A stretch of DNA of 64,000 nucleotides from Neelides folsomi (Eukaryota; Arthropoda; Collembola; Neelipleona; Neelidae), in assembly GCA_034687125.1 (NCBI GenBank), contig JAQGBZ010000004.1, positions 62,001-126,000 on the forward strand. The letters are read 5' to 3'. Of the stretch, positions 40,701 to 51,547 are shown in pieces. The notes under the pieces are model-generated. The model was not told the origin of the DNA and made no database searches. It was given only the letters and a program-made list of their open reading frames with translations. A program made the position numbers and the translations under genes. Every line of letters begins with the position of its first letter. Positions within the stretch are counted from its first letter, which is position 1.

Positions 40701-43700
40701 AGCGGTGGAATTCGACTTTTCCGCCTAGTCGAAGCTGTCAGTTCAGTCTTTGGAAAAACAACATCTTGGCCATAGCTAAAATATTTACAACAATTTATGT
40801 ATTATCTTTTCCAATGCATATTTAATGTGGGTTTGAATCTTTTGTTATTAAATTCTACGTACTTTTAGGTATAACTTTTTCAGCCTACACAATTTATAAA
40901 TTGTATATTAAATATATATTTAATCCTACTACTTTTCACTCAACATGTACATACATATTTCTAAGAGTGAAAGTGTGAGATTTGAAGTATGAAATTTCAA
41001 TCCAACGTTCAAGGAGGTTAAAGGATCTCGTTCATTAAATCATGAATAGCATCATAATTAGAGCTAATGCGTCCTTCATCGTCAGTGTTCATGAGTTGGT
41101 TCATTCACAGAGTAGGCCATAAGATGTTTAAGCAATTTGTACAACATGACTTACATTTCATTTAAGGTTTTAATGAAGTTTTTAATGTATTTGTCCTTGC
41201 TACTAGCCACGGACGCAAGATAGCTAAAGAACGATAATTTATATTAGTCAAACCATGTATAAAACTAATGATTGACCATTACTATTGATTGATTGGTTTT
41301 AAATTAAGAAATAATATCTCAAATTTCACAATGCATTATTGATGAAAAATATAATCCAATGACTATATATGTAAGTATATATAAGTTTGTATAAGTACAT
41401 AAATATATCATATGTATGGTATATGGTATATCCTAAATATAGCAAATATATGAATAAAGTGAAAAATTGGAAAATGCATTAGCATTAGGTGAAGTGAGGG
41501 CGTAGGTAATAGCCATTCATAATATCCTAATTTGAGTAAAGCGTTCTTGGCCTAATCCTCTCGTTACATTCCACAACAGCGAATGAAAGAAACCCTGGAA
41601 CTGTTGTAGAGCTCAAACAAGGAATTGGATTGGGAAAGTCGGGTTCGAGATTGCTGTCGATGGAATGACTTTATCTCAAACACTGCCCTGCTCCTTCATC
41701 AAGGTGCGACGAGAACCTGGCACTTAATCGAATTCGCAATTGGACTCTAACCTGGAGTTTGTTTGAAAAGTCATCTATTGATTGGCAAAGGCGAGGAATT
41801 TACAGACGGTGGGATGAAGGTCTGCTTTATACTTTTATGCTCCATAGCTTTTTTAAATATGATTTTTCACATTCTCCATTTTTCATATACAAATACTTAC
41901 AAAAAATATCATCTAACTCTTTTAAACATATACTGGTATATTTATACTGATTGTGAGAGTGAGTAATATGTGTGTATACTACCATATATATATATAGGTA
42001 TACATAGAAGTTTAAAAGCCTCGTTCATTTTTTGAATTGAGAACTTTGTTATTCCAACGAGTTGATTCAAAATGCTAAATGTAAGAGGCGTTCTCACAAT
42101 TCCACCTTTATTCTTCAATAAATATTTCAGATTCAAAGCAGTGTGATATTACAATTTTTTTCATTTAAATGCAAATTATTAATTCATTACATTATTAATA
42201 TATAAAAACCTTTTTGTATTTCAAGATGCATGTAATTGCAATTATAATGTATTCATATGTCTTCAAAATTATGACTTGGATTTGTTAAACAAACCTCATA
42301 ACAATTAAATTAATATTTGTTTAAACAATAAACTGCAAGATACGGTTGATTAAACAAATCTGTACGCCAAGTTAATCCGAGATTCAAAGTTTCAAAACTA
42401 GACTTCAAGTTTACATTCAAATCCTAAGTCAATGCTGGATAGTTCAACACAAACAATGTGGAAGTTTTAGAGGTAAGAAGAACACATAAATAATAAGTTA
42501 GGTGGAAAGATGGTTCAATGTTAAGCTTTAAGCTACACATAAGATCATTAAAATGTAAGAACATTCAATGGATTCTAATACACTTTTAATAGCTACTAAA
42601 ATATGTAGCTTAGTTTATAAGAGAGAATTACCTCTACTGTATGTGTACAATATAGGAATTTCTGAAATAGGGATAAGAATTAGTATGTAATAATAATGAT
42701 CAAGTATATTAAATATGAATATCTTTAGTGTAGGAATTTGGAGTTCTATGAACAATTTTAAAAGGTATTTTACTACAAGATGGTTTTGGAAAATTAGCAA
42801 TTCCTTTGCTCCCATCTTAACCCTTACCACAATAAATAATCGAAATAAACCAAACAAAGTTGTCCAACTTCAATTCCGAGTTATAGCGGAAGATGAACAA
42901 ATAATGTCTGTGAAGGAAGTCTGGATTAGATCAATATCAAATTGAAATGCCTAATGCTCCCATTTGTTTCCTTTTTGCTTACCATTTGAATTTTCAAGGA
43001 TCCCATTTTTTTGAAAATATTATGATTGGCTCACAAAAATGTTCAGGGTGAATTGGATATTAGAAATGGGCGGAAAAATAAATTTTCCGAACCATTTAAC
43101 TTTTAATATTCCTTTCCAATAAGGAATTTATTTATTTCTATTTTCCCTAAATTGATGACTCAATTATTACCAATTTAACGTTAAAACTTAAACTACTTAA
43201 ATTACAAACTATTTTATAAAGTACAGACTTTGTATGTATCTGTAAGTATCTACCTATAAAGAATAAGATGTTACTTTAATAGGATTAAATTCGACGCTAT
43301 AATTTAAACTTTTAAACTTTACTAGAAATCAGATTTAAATAAAAGATTAAAGTTATATTTATATAAGTAAAACTATAAGTAAAACTATCTCAATTAATTT
43401 TATCATATAAAACAGATGAAACTATTAGACAGTAGTTTAGAAATTTCTCGCCAAGTCCTTTGTGTAATATTGTAATAAAATTAAGGTATTTATGCAGATT
43501 TCTTATACAATATAAGAAATCTTATATGTAAGTAAATGGTTTTGTAGTATAATCCTTATCTCTCACCAAGTCTCTAGTTAAAATATACATTGTAGATTGT
43601 GGTCGCGGTTTGGGGAGACGTCGAATGATCATTTTAAGTATTCAAATTGAAGAACCATTATTATGGGTCTAGAATATATAAAGATAAAGCGACTCACTTT

Positions 43701-43816
43701 TTCTCCTTCTTCAAAGCAATTTTCTTCCTGAACACTTTCCGTACCCTGAGGAGGAGAAACGCAGCCTGGCCAATGCTCAACGACGGTTTATCTCCTTTAT
43801 TCACCTGCCCTTCCAT
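13759..43816 (-). CDS. ANKFN1: WIDE AWAKE / Banderuola / ANKFN1 orthologue (ankyrin, FN3, Ras-association)
   Basis: Twenty-one minus-strand exons in coding order: 43698-43816, 41155-41223, 40558-40775, 38329-38439, 35333-35827, 32950-33075, 29635-29757, 28878-28956, 28627-28730, 27644-27892, 26133-26246, 25787-25984, 24384-24639, 22000-22132, 19369-19482, 18866-19072, 18321-18487, 17388-17717, 16771-16912, 15647-15760, 13759-15123. Phases match throughout; total 1610 aa, start MEGQVNKGDK. Order of parts: basic, Ser-rich N-terminus; ankyrin repeats about 421-481; linker with VWEKRYKKFRKMRTEY; FN3 about 565-668, ending YYFRIACGNCKGYGAY; conserved ANKFN1 core (GRGLYLGYLKLASSVD, HTKIRDNPHVS); disordered region with PPPVPPR; Ras-association domain about 1499-1590. 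In flies WAKE is a clock-output protein acting on neuronal excitability through GABA-A receptors, and as Banderuola it acts in asymmetric division. The role here is inferred. Exons 29635-29757 and 27644-27892 have weak acceptors. Confidence 0.9.
16435..16686 (+). CDS. Weak plus-strand coding candidate inside a WAKE intron
   Basis: An 83-codon ORF with a reasonable start context (CAAG before ATG) and a Ser/Asn/Lys-rich product that begins MNNFSPIKGF. Upstream, about 16330-16430, is a pyrimidine-rich stretch with CTCAGTCC, an initiator-like sequence. A possible donor GTAATC follows codon 77. No family is recognised. It may be the first exon of a nested gene on the opposite strand, or chance. 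Confidence 0.15.
   Translation: MNNFSPIKGFNNNCKRNFATHFSPTLPSSNCSRNSRSPSSFESLEQSKRKPNNIFIQQSFFFNKTPPQDIYQDHAFIVIIFLN
19483..21999. other. WAKE intron, 2.5 kb, no gene recognised
   Basis: AT-rich intronic DNA between exons 22000-22132 and 19369-19482. Two open stretches on the minus strand (20861-21136 and 21133-21336) sit in a slightly more GC-rich patch with CCCGGGACCGGGAC near 20993. They match no family I know. Confidence 0.5.
22381..22971. mobile_element. Non-autonomous DNA element B, TA target site, CCCGGGTACATATCGA direct repeats
   Basis: Ends are CCGTATTGTCTCAAAATC at the left and, read on the opposite strand, CCGTATTGTCTCGATATC at the right, each flanked by TA (22379-22380 and 22972-22973). 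Each side carries a GC-rich block of CCCGGGTACATATCGA-type units (left about 22401-22496, right about 22862-22960). The two blocks run in the same direction: both read CCCGGGTACCTTTTAAAATC, then further CCCGGGT units, then AGTACCGG. The core of about 360 nt is AT-rich with no transposase. It lies in the WAKE intron 22133-24383 and resembles element A at 6885-7255. Confidence 0.75.
28002..28021 (+). repeat. Short TTAGG telomere-like motif
   Basis: AGGTTAGGTTAGGTTCGGTT, about three TTAGG units plus one altered unit, in a WAKE intron. A related inverted piece (ACCCTAACCGAAAC) lies 30 nt upstream. TTAGG is the ancestral arthropod telomere repeat; here it is only an interstitial trace. Confidence 0.6.
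29758..32949. other. WAKE intron, 3.2 kb
   Basis: AT-rich intron. It contains one unexplained minus-strand ORF of 121 codons (29911-30276), discussed in the findings. No conserved exon with matching phase was found in the rest. Confidence 0.5.
35828..38328. other. WAKE intron, 2.5 kb
   Basis: AT-rich intron with no recognised gene. A plus-strand ORF of 128 codons (37386-37772) lies here; its product is hydrophobic and Phe/Leu/Ser-rich, and no family is recognised. Confidence 0.5.
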
Positions 43817-44439
43817 TTTAGCGAAAACTTTTATTCTTCACTACAATTCTTTCATCATTAGACCTTCCCTTTACATGTTTTTAACGATTGGGAATTTTCA
43901 CCAACTCATAACTTTTTCCTTGTTCATTCAACCCATTATGCTTCAACGCACAAGCTCAATTCACTTAACTGTATGAAATTCAAAACTCATTTATTATTCA
44001 AAACTCAGTATATGAGAAATTCCTTCGAAGAGTTTTGATTCCAAATCAAGGAATCTTTTATACTAAAGAAAACATTGTTATTTTAAATTAATAATTACAT
44101 CACTGGAAAAACAGTAAATGTTTCACAATAAAATTATTTATTATTTAATTGTATTCTTTTAAGTTAAAGTTACATTATAGGTACTCCAGTTTATAGAATT
44201 TATTTAAATAAATACAAATATAATATTATATTTGTAATGTGTAGTAAATTCGGTCAACGTTATCTAATGGTTATAAGTACATATTTGATATATATTTGAT
44301 ATATTTTTATATTTGATTTAATTTATATAGTAGCTGTATTGTATATAAAATCTATTTAAAATCAAGATTTTTTATGGAGCCAACATTGAAGGAAAAAAGT
44401 AATAAGGAAATTGTCAATTAAAAATTGTCAACTTAATTA

Positions 44440-44730
44440 AGGGGCAGAGGAAGGGATGGTCTGAATTGGATAAATACGTAATGCTTTCCGACCGGCGAAT
44501 GGAACGAGACTGAAAGATACCCGCGTTCTGCGGGGCGTAATCACCGAATCGGGACCAAATTGCTCCTGGGCTGAGCGAGCTGCGAATGGGAGAGAAAGTA
44601 AAGGGAGGTCTGGAAAGTGAATGGTGAGAGACGGCACGAGGGAAGGAGTTTTCCAAACTAGTTTTTCGACCTCGCCGTCGTTCTCTTCACCTTTCCTTCC
44701 TCCCTCTCGTTGAGGAGGAAGAAGGCTTTA
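44440..44730 (-). promoter_or_regulatory. GC-richer block upstream of the WAKE start, possible promoter or 5' UTR exon
   Basis: This block about 600-900 nt upstream of the WAKE ATG is much richer in G+C than the surrounding DNA. Read on the minus strand it holds TTTCAGTCTCG, matching the arthropod initiator TCAGTC (A of the initiator at 44511). A donor-like GTATTT follows about 40 nt later. A non-coding first exon spliced to 43698-43816 would fit. This rests on composition and motif only. Confidence 0.3.
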
Positions 44731-47676
44731 AAGGAACAGTCTTGCCCTTTCTTAAATATACTTTACCTTAATTTCCTCTTCGCCCTTAAAAGGAAGATTA
44801 AATGTTATCAAATTTTCATTTCCTAACACCTTTCAACCTTAAGAACAAATTGATTTTTTATATACACCATGTAGGATATTTATATGTATGTAATACTCAT
44901 ATATGGAATCATTTTAAGTAAGCATCACTAATGATAAGTATATGGAAGTTATATCCATTCAATAAAGATAGTCAGGATGTGATAAACAAAATGATCTAAA
45001 ATAAATCAATCTTGTCATATCTCATATCTATTCACATTAAATCATACGCTATAATATTTTTAAGTTTATAGAAATAACTTCCAAAAACAATTGGATTTTG
45101 TTCTCGTAAAAAAGTATAATTTTCAATATGGACTTTTCAGTATGTTATAGTTAGTAAGTAAATGTTTATTCGCATTTAATAGGTTTGAAATTTTAGGTCG
45201 AATTTTTTAAAGATCGGTGATAACATGTTACGTGTTACATAAGATCGTCACTTTTTTTAAACCTTTAAAGACTCCCTTATGAAAATATCATTTGGGAAGA
45301 TTTTTATATCAAATATGGAAATTAATAAAAAGGAGGAGTGCCAAATTTTTGTAATATCCCTTGTATATTTCTATCAGTGTTTGATCATCTTTTGGACTCT
45401 TCGTCTTTCTTCAGGGAAAATGATTTGCATATTTGGAATAGCTTTCTCGAATAAAATCATAGTTAAATATTAGCTTCAGGGTCTAATGAACATGTCCAAG
45501 GGGAAAAGGCTTAAGATGAAAAGGGCATCAAATATCTCTCTATAAATTGACTATAAAGGAATTTTTGGTATTTGAAGCCCCAAATGGCAGTGAAAGTTAA
45601 AAAGAGTAAAGAAAATAAGTAAAGAAGAAGTTTAAATCTCCTTGAACTAAATTGAATAAAGTGATCAGTGGTGAAAATGTATTTGATGGTGGTTGGGCTG
45701 GAAGGAAGCTTGGAAAGAGATCCATTTGAAGAAGAGCCCTCAATCCAAAAAATCCACATCCTTCTCAATTTGAAACCCGTTTTTGTCGAATGTTCCTTCC
45801 TAAAGCTTCTTAATCGTTTCAGACAACTTTCATCCTCAACGCTCACACAGTTGAGAATTTATCCTTGAGAGAAAATCAGATATTTTCCACTCTATTACAT
45901 TTCAACCTTCTATACCAACACTTTTATTTCATTTCGCAGATTATTACAAATCTATCGCTCATAGAGTATAATGGCCAAAATGGACCGTATGAAATTAGGA
46001 AATTTTATATAAAAAAAGTCCAGAGTGTAAAATCAATGAGTTTTATCTATTTCATCATGGAACTACTGGAAAATCTATGAATACTTGGGTCTTAATTAAA
46101 GTCATAAAGCAAGCTTTAAGCCATTACTCTACTTAAAACTTTTAATTAAAATAATGTAAAAATACAATAAAGAATAAAATGTACCATACATACTAGGTAT
46201 GTAGTTTATGCCTATATTTCTGTATACTAGATACATAAACAGCTATGGTAGATGCCCATAAAATATTGACACGTATACCTACCTATACATACCTACCATA
46301 CTTGGTACATGCATATTTCCCATACATGCATAATTAGATACACTCTAAATACTATATTACACATAGTAAATATAAGAATAAAGTTATGAACATTATACAT
46401 ACATATGGTACATGTAGTTTTATACCTTATTTTCGTATAATTATAGGAAATCATAATATGATTTCAATATCAATTTTGTTTGAACGAGTATTCGTACACA
46501 TAAACATTAACAATAATAGATTCAAGATTGGAAAATTGTTCACGAGTACTATTATTAACGCACAAGTTCATTGATACATTTTTACCAACAACTATCTAAT
46601 GTACATGACTCTGATTTTTAGTATAGCATACATGAATAGCGAAAGCTACTAATGTACCATATGTAAGCTCACAAAATTGTCACAATAAGCATTCATAAAA
46701 CAGAAATCACTTTAATAAATGTATGTTGGTAAATTAACTTATTTTGCTTATATTCAATTTTGAACACTTTAGTAAATCGGTCAAGGAATCCTTTGACGTA
46801 GAAAGCGAAGAAGCTTGTAACATCTCACATCCAATTCCATTTACCAAAACTGCAAGTTGGCAATCTTAATTTTAGAAATCAGAAGCCGCATGCTAGCTTA
46901 ACATAATGCTAATTAGGATTTTGATCGCTATTTAAGATAATCTTACTATTTTGTCAGCTAATCTGGTTAAATCCCGTTAAGTGGATAAATGGTACTTTAA
47001 ATTATTATCAAATTAGACATTAGACAGATAGATTAAATCTGATACTCATAATACTATACTAAATACGTAGTTGTACATGCCATATATCAATAAATGCGAA
47101 TAGCATAAAATATTACAATATGTAATTAGGCTAGAGTATGTTAATTGTGTAATTTTTTAATAAAATTAATATTTTATATTGCATAAGAATTTTAACATTA
47201 GAATAATAAGGAATGTTTACTTATAATTAAAATTACTTTTAGACAGTAAAACATTAGCAATTTATTATTAAAGGGTTCTACAATGAAACGCGGATAGTGC
47301 AAAACTAATTAAATTCCTACTTTTAGAACCATTTTGTCAAAGAGCCAAAGTTTTTTAAAATTGTCTTTCCCTTTGCTTTACGAATTAAGATGCTTTGAAA
47401 TATCTATCCGATACAATTTCTATCCAATACAGTTTACACATATGAAGATGTCTTTTCGGTTTTAACTTTAGCTTAATGTGATCAAAGGAAATTGGGCATA
47501 TCTGCCGAACTAACAATAACACTAATACATAAGTACAGAAACTAAATATATGTAACTTATTTAGAATATTTTAACGAATAAAATGTTTAAAATTAACACC
47601 GTGAAATGTACATTTACATAAATTGCAAATTCTTCCTCCTTAAATTCCTTAACATTAAAAAAATCCATGTTGTGTT

Positions 47677-47712
47677 ACAGTGTGTACATAATGTACAGTG
47701 TGTACATAATGT
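47677..47712 (+). repeat. Perfect tandem duplication of an 18-nt unit
   Basis: Two exact head-to-tail copies of ACAGTGTGTACATAATGT. Confidence 0.85.
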
Positions 47713-49738
47713 AAATTCTTTTACTTTAGCCGTTTAGCCATCATAGCCATTCATCTTATTTTTAAGATAATTTATGAAGAGTATTTAGATTGCCAAAATA
47801 ATATTTGAGAAGCTTAAAGTAGATTAAGGTTGAAATTAATCAGCTTCGGGATATTTGGCTTTTATAAAGAAATCGTTGTTGAAACAAAATTAATGAAAAT
47901 TTGTAATTAATGAGTGTAAGTGATAATGGCCCGTTTCAATTCCAAATCAAATGAATGAGATAAAAAGGGACCGAGCCCCATCACCACACTTCATATTTCT
48001 TTCATAATGCTTCCCAGAACCAAATGGCATTTTTTGTCCCATATGCATATATCCCATATGTACAGATATGATATGTATGTATACCATAATGTTATAAAAA
48101 AATTAGCGACGTCCTCTGCTCTTTTTTCAAATTCACATTGGGGTTCTAAAAATATCGGAACTCTTTTATATTTAGTGCCAACATAGCAAACAACCGATTC
48201 GGAGATTTTCAATGAGGAAAGCTCTTTTAACTTTTCTATTAAATTACTACATTTGACTACAACTCCTTTTATACTTGCATTAATACATTAATGTTAGATG
48301 AATTCAATTTGTAGGTATATCCAAGTTCAAAAATAATTATAATGAAAAATCCCCCCTGTGTGTTGTGGAGCCATTTGGGAATAGAAGTCTTATTTTATTG
48401 TATAATGGAAATCGCTTACTCTCCGGTTTACTATATTATGTATGGAGAATGGGAAACATATTTGTGGGAACTTTTCCTGCATTTGCGACTGAGATTTCAA
48501 CTTGGCCAAGTGACTTCATTATTTTCGTCTCATTCAGACTCCAAAGACTCAATTGGGCAGGTCTCTTGAAAAGTCAATTATCTCAACCTTTAATATTTCA
48601 TTCTCACACTAATGTAAATTGAGGCGTGTTTTACTGGGAAAACACTTTTCCTAATTTGTTCCTCTAATCGATATATTCATTTATAAATATCAACGTTGGC
48701 TATTTTGAGAAAATATCTATTGATCAGAATTATCCTCATTTGAATATAAAAAATTTAAAAAATTAAACCAATTGTGAGGTGTAGATTCAAGGCTAAGGAT
48801 TTATAAAACAATTGTGCAATTTTTAGTGTTTAGCAAATTGATAAAATATTAGCAATTTATCACTTCAACTTTATAAACATTATGAACATTAGCGCCGAAT
48901 TTTTTGAAATTACCCGCATTTTTCAACAGTGTTTGAAACAATTTTCTGAAACTGAAAAATAATTGAAAAATTCGATTAAGCAGCAATCAAGGTAAATTAA
49001 ATTTTTTTTATTTAGAACTAAAAAAACTACCATAATGTAGGTCATATTAATAAGGAAATAAATTTATCATTGACCCGAATGATCGAAGTTAAATAGTCGC
49101 AACCGATTTCTTATCTCAAATTGGTCGTTAGTGTATTAAATATATTTCGGGTTGATTCAACGGTTTCTTTTCCAATTAGCATTTAGTTTATCATTGGAAA
49201 ATCAAGTTCTTAATTTGATATTTTTATCAGGAATTGGACCGCATTTCGATTATAACTCAAAATCATGAGTTTAAATGAATAAGTAATCATCATTCATTTT
49301 GTAGTTTAAACGTTAAATTAACTTAATTGTAAGCAAAATCGAGCAGTTAAAAAGATTACATTAACTTAAACACAGACTCATATAAATTCTAAATATTACA
49401 TACATACTTATTTGAGGAATTCAAGATAAGGAAATTATATTATTCAAACGTGGGCGTATGACGTAATTACCAAGCTCATTGACTGATCAAAGATTCTGAA
49501 TTTTGTTACAATATAAACAATTCAAGACCACTAGTATAAATATAAATACCGTATTTAGTTCAAATACGCAAGAAGTTTGATTTAATCGTTTATTTTCATT
49601 GGAAAAGATTGATGAGCGGTTTCATGAAGTTTTAGTTGATTCAGTTCTTACTATTATTATCATACGTCTTTCATTCATCAATTGAGTATAATTGATACTT
49701 TTTGGTTTATTTGCCCAAAATTAGAATTGATTTTTTAT

Positions 49739-49819
49739 ACTCTATATATTTTATATATATTATATAGAGTACAAGATCATGTAATATTATATATTATAAA
49801 ATATAAATATTACATGATC
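49739..49819. repeat. Two adjacent AT-rich inverted repeats
   Basis: First hairpin 49739-49770 (arms ACTCTATATA / TATATAGAGT). Second hairpin 49775-49819 (arms GATCATGTAATATT / AATATTACATGATC). No coding content. They could be MITE remnants or simple AT palindromes. Confidence 0.7.
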
Positions 49820-51547
49820 CATATATAAATTGCATTCACACACATATACGGTTTTCGTGAGAATTATGACTTTCTGGCTCTTACAGTATTATAGGAATAT
49901 TTTAACATGAACTTGCTGTGCGTATCGTTTAATCTATTCTTATAATGGAAAAAGCGTTTTATTTATCGATGGATTACGTGTAAGGAGAAGAAGAAGGAAA
50001 TGGATAAAGGGAACTTGATCTCTATTTCATAATCCCCAATGTCATTCCCAACACCGGTTAAGAGAAAAGGGAAGGAAAGCACTAAGGTTAGGATTGATCA
50101 ATTTTGATTGCGAATTCCATTACTTCGCCAATCGGAAAAGTCAAACTAATACATAGCTTTTTTTGACTAAGGAAATGATATCCAAATTAGGAATTTCCTT
50201 CCTTCAGGATGTGCAACATTTTAATGTGCTGAGTACTTCCATTATGTATTTAGCATAACAACCTTTAATACTTATCCCTTCATAAAATTCTAAGAGTATT
50301 TCTTACAAACGCTTATAAATTCATTATAAGTATCATTATAGTTCTTACATGACACTTTATATTGTTCTTATTGTTAAGAATTTTTATTGAACAGTTATAA
50401 ATAATCATTATTATAACGATTATAGGAAGATGTTATATACTATACATATATATAGTAAACAGGTAGCTTATAGTAGTATTCGGCCTATTCATTTTTATAT
50501 AATTTATAATGCTTTATCTCATTTCCCTCACTCAATTAGCAAAACTCGCGAACTTGAAAACCCTTTCTTATTGTCTATGTACAATTACCTTTTAATTCAA
50601 TATCAAACATTGACGTTTTGGCATGAAGAGTCAATTAATTTGAATGGGTAAGTTTTGATAAACGTAAGATATATAATTGATACTCATTCGTCCTTCCACT
50701 TGAACTAATAAGTACTATAAGGAATGCCCATTTAAACATGTATTTTATATAAGTTGCTAAAAATCTACCCGATGGAATGACATTGGAAATATCGACAGGA
50801 ATAAATTCTTCTATAAATTCCAGATATACAATTCTCCTATATAATTCTTGTATTATATAAGGATTTAAGAATATATTCTACTCTGTTGATAATATGTATA
50901 CATAAATAGTGTGTAATAAATATCTTATATCGTTTAAAAACACAAGTTCCCAATATATACTAATCGTTCATTTTCTACCACAAAAAGTCTCAAGGGGTTC
51001 GTCCCCGACTCACCATCGAGAAAAATTACCTGTGAATATTTCATGCGGATTGCGAATTGCGTTGCGAGTGCTCAAGGTGTTTCCATGGCTTCAACTTATT
51101 GTACACCTATTTGGGGATCCAGTGGTACAAGGCATTAGTCCACTACACCCCTTCGTGGAATACACGATGCATGGACAATAATACATAATACATGCCTTAT
51201 ATGCATGTCGGGTATAAGAAAAGACCGGAGAACATAAACGAGGAAATATTGTCTCCAGTCTTTAGTTTTAAAACCTCTGCTGAGGATGTCGGTGAGGAGG
51301 AGAGGAGAGAAAGTACCTTTAATTACCAAGCCTTTCAACTACCTGATAATTGTCCCATATATTAATTAGCAATATTAATTAGCAAATATTTAACCCTCAG
51401 CTATTTTCATACAAAAATCTAAATAAAATTATATATATAATTAATAATAAAATTATATATTAATTAATAAGAGCTTTTATTGGGAAAAGTTGGTCAAAGT
51501 GGATTAAAGTTAGCAATCAAATTGTTCTTCCATTATTTCCATCCCAG

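Larger units (their letters stand above)
43817..51547. other. Divergent intergenic region between WAKE and Kir
   Basis: About 7.7 kb of AT-rich DNA between the WAKE start and the first visible Kir exon. It should contain both promoters and any missing Kir 5' exon. Present are palindromes at 49739-49819, a tandem 18-nt duplication at 47677-47712 and a GC-richer patch at about 50990-51230. ORFs here look like chance. Confidence 0.5.
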
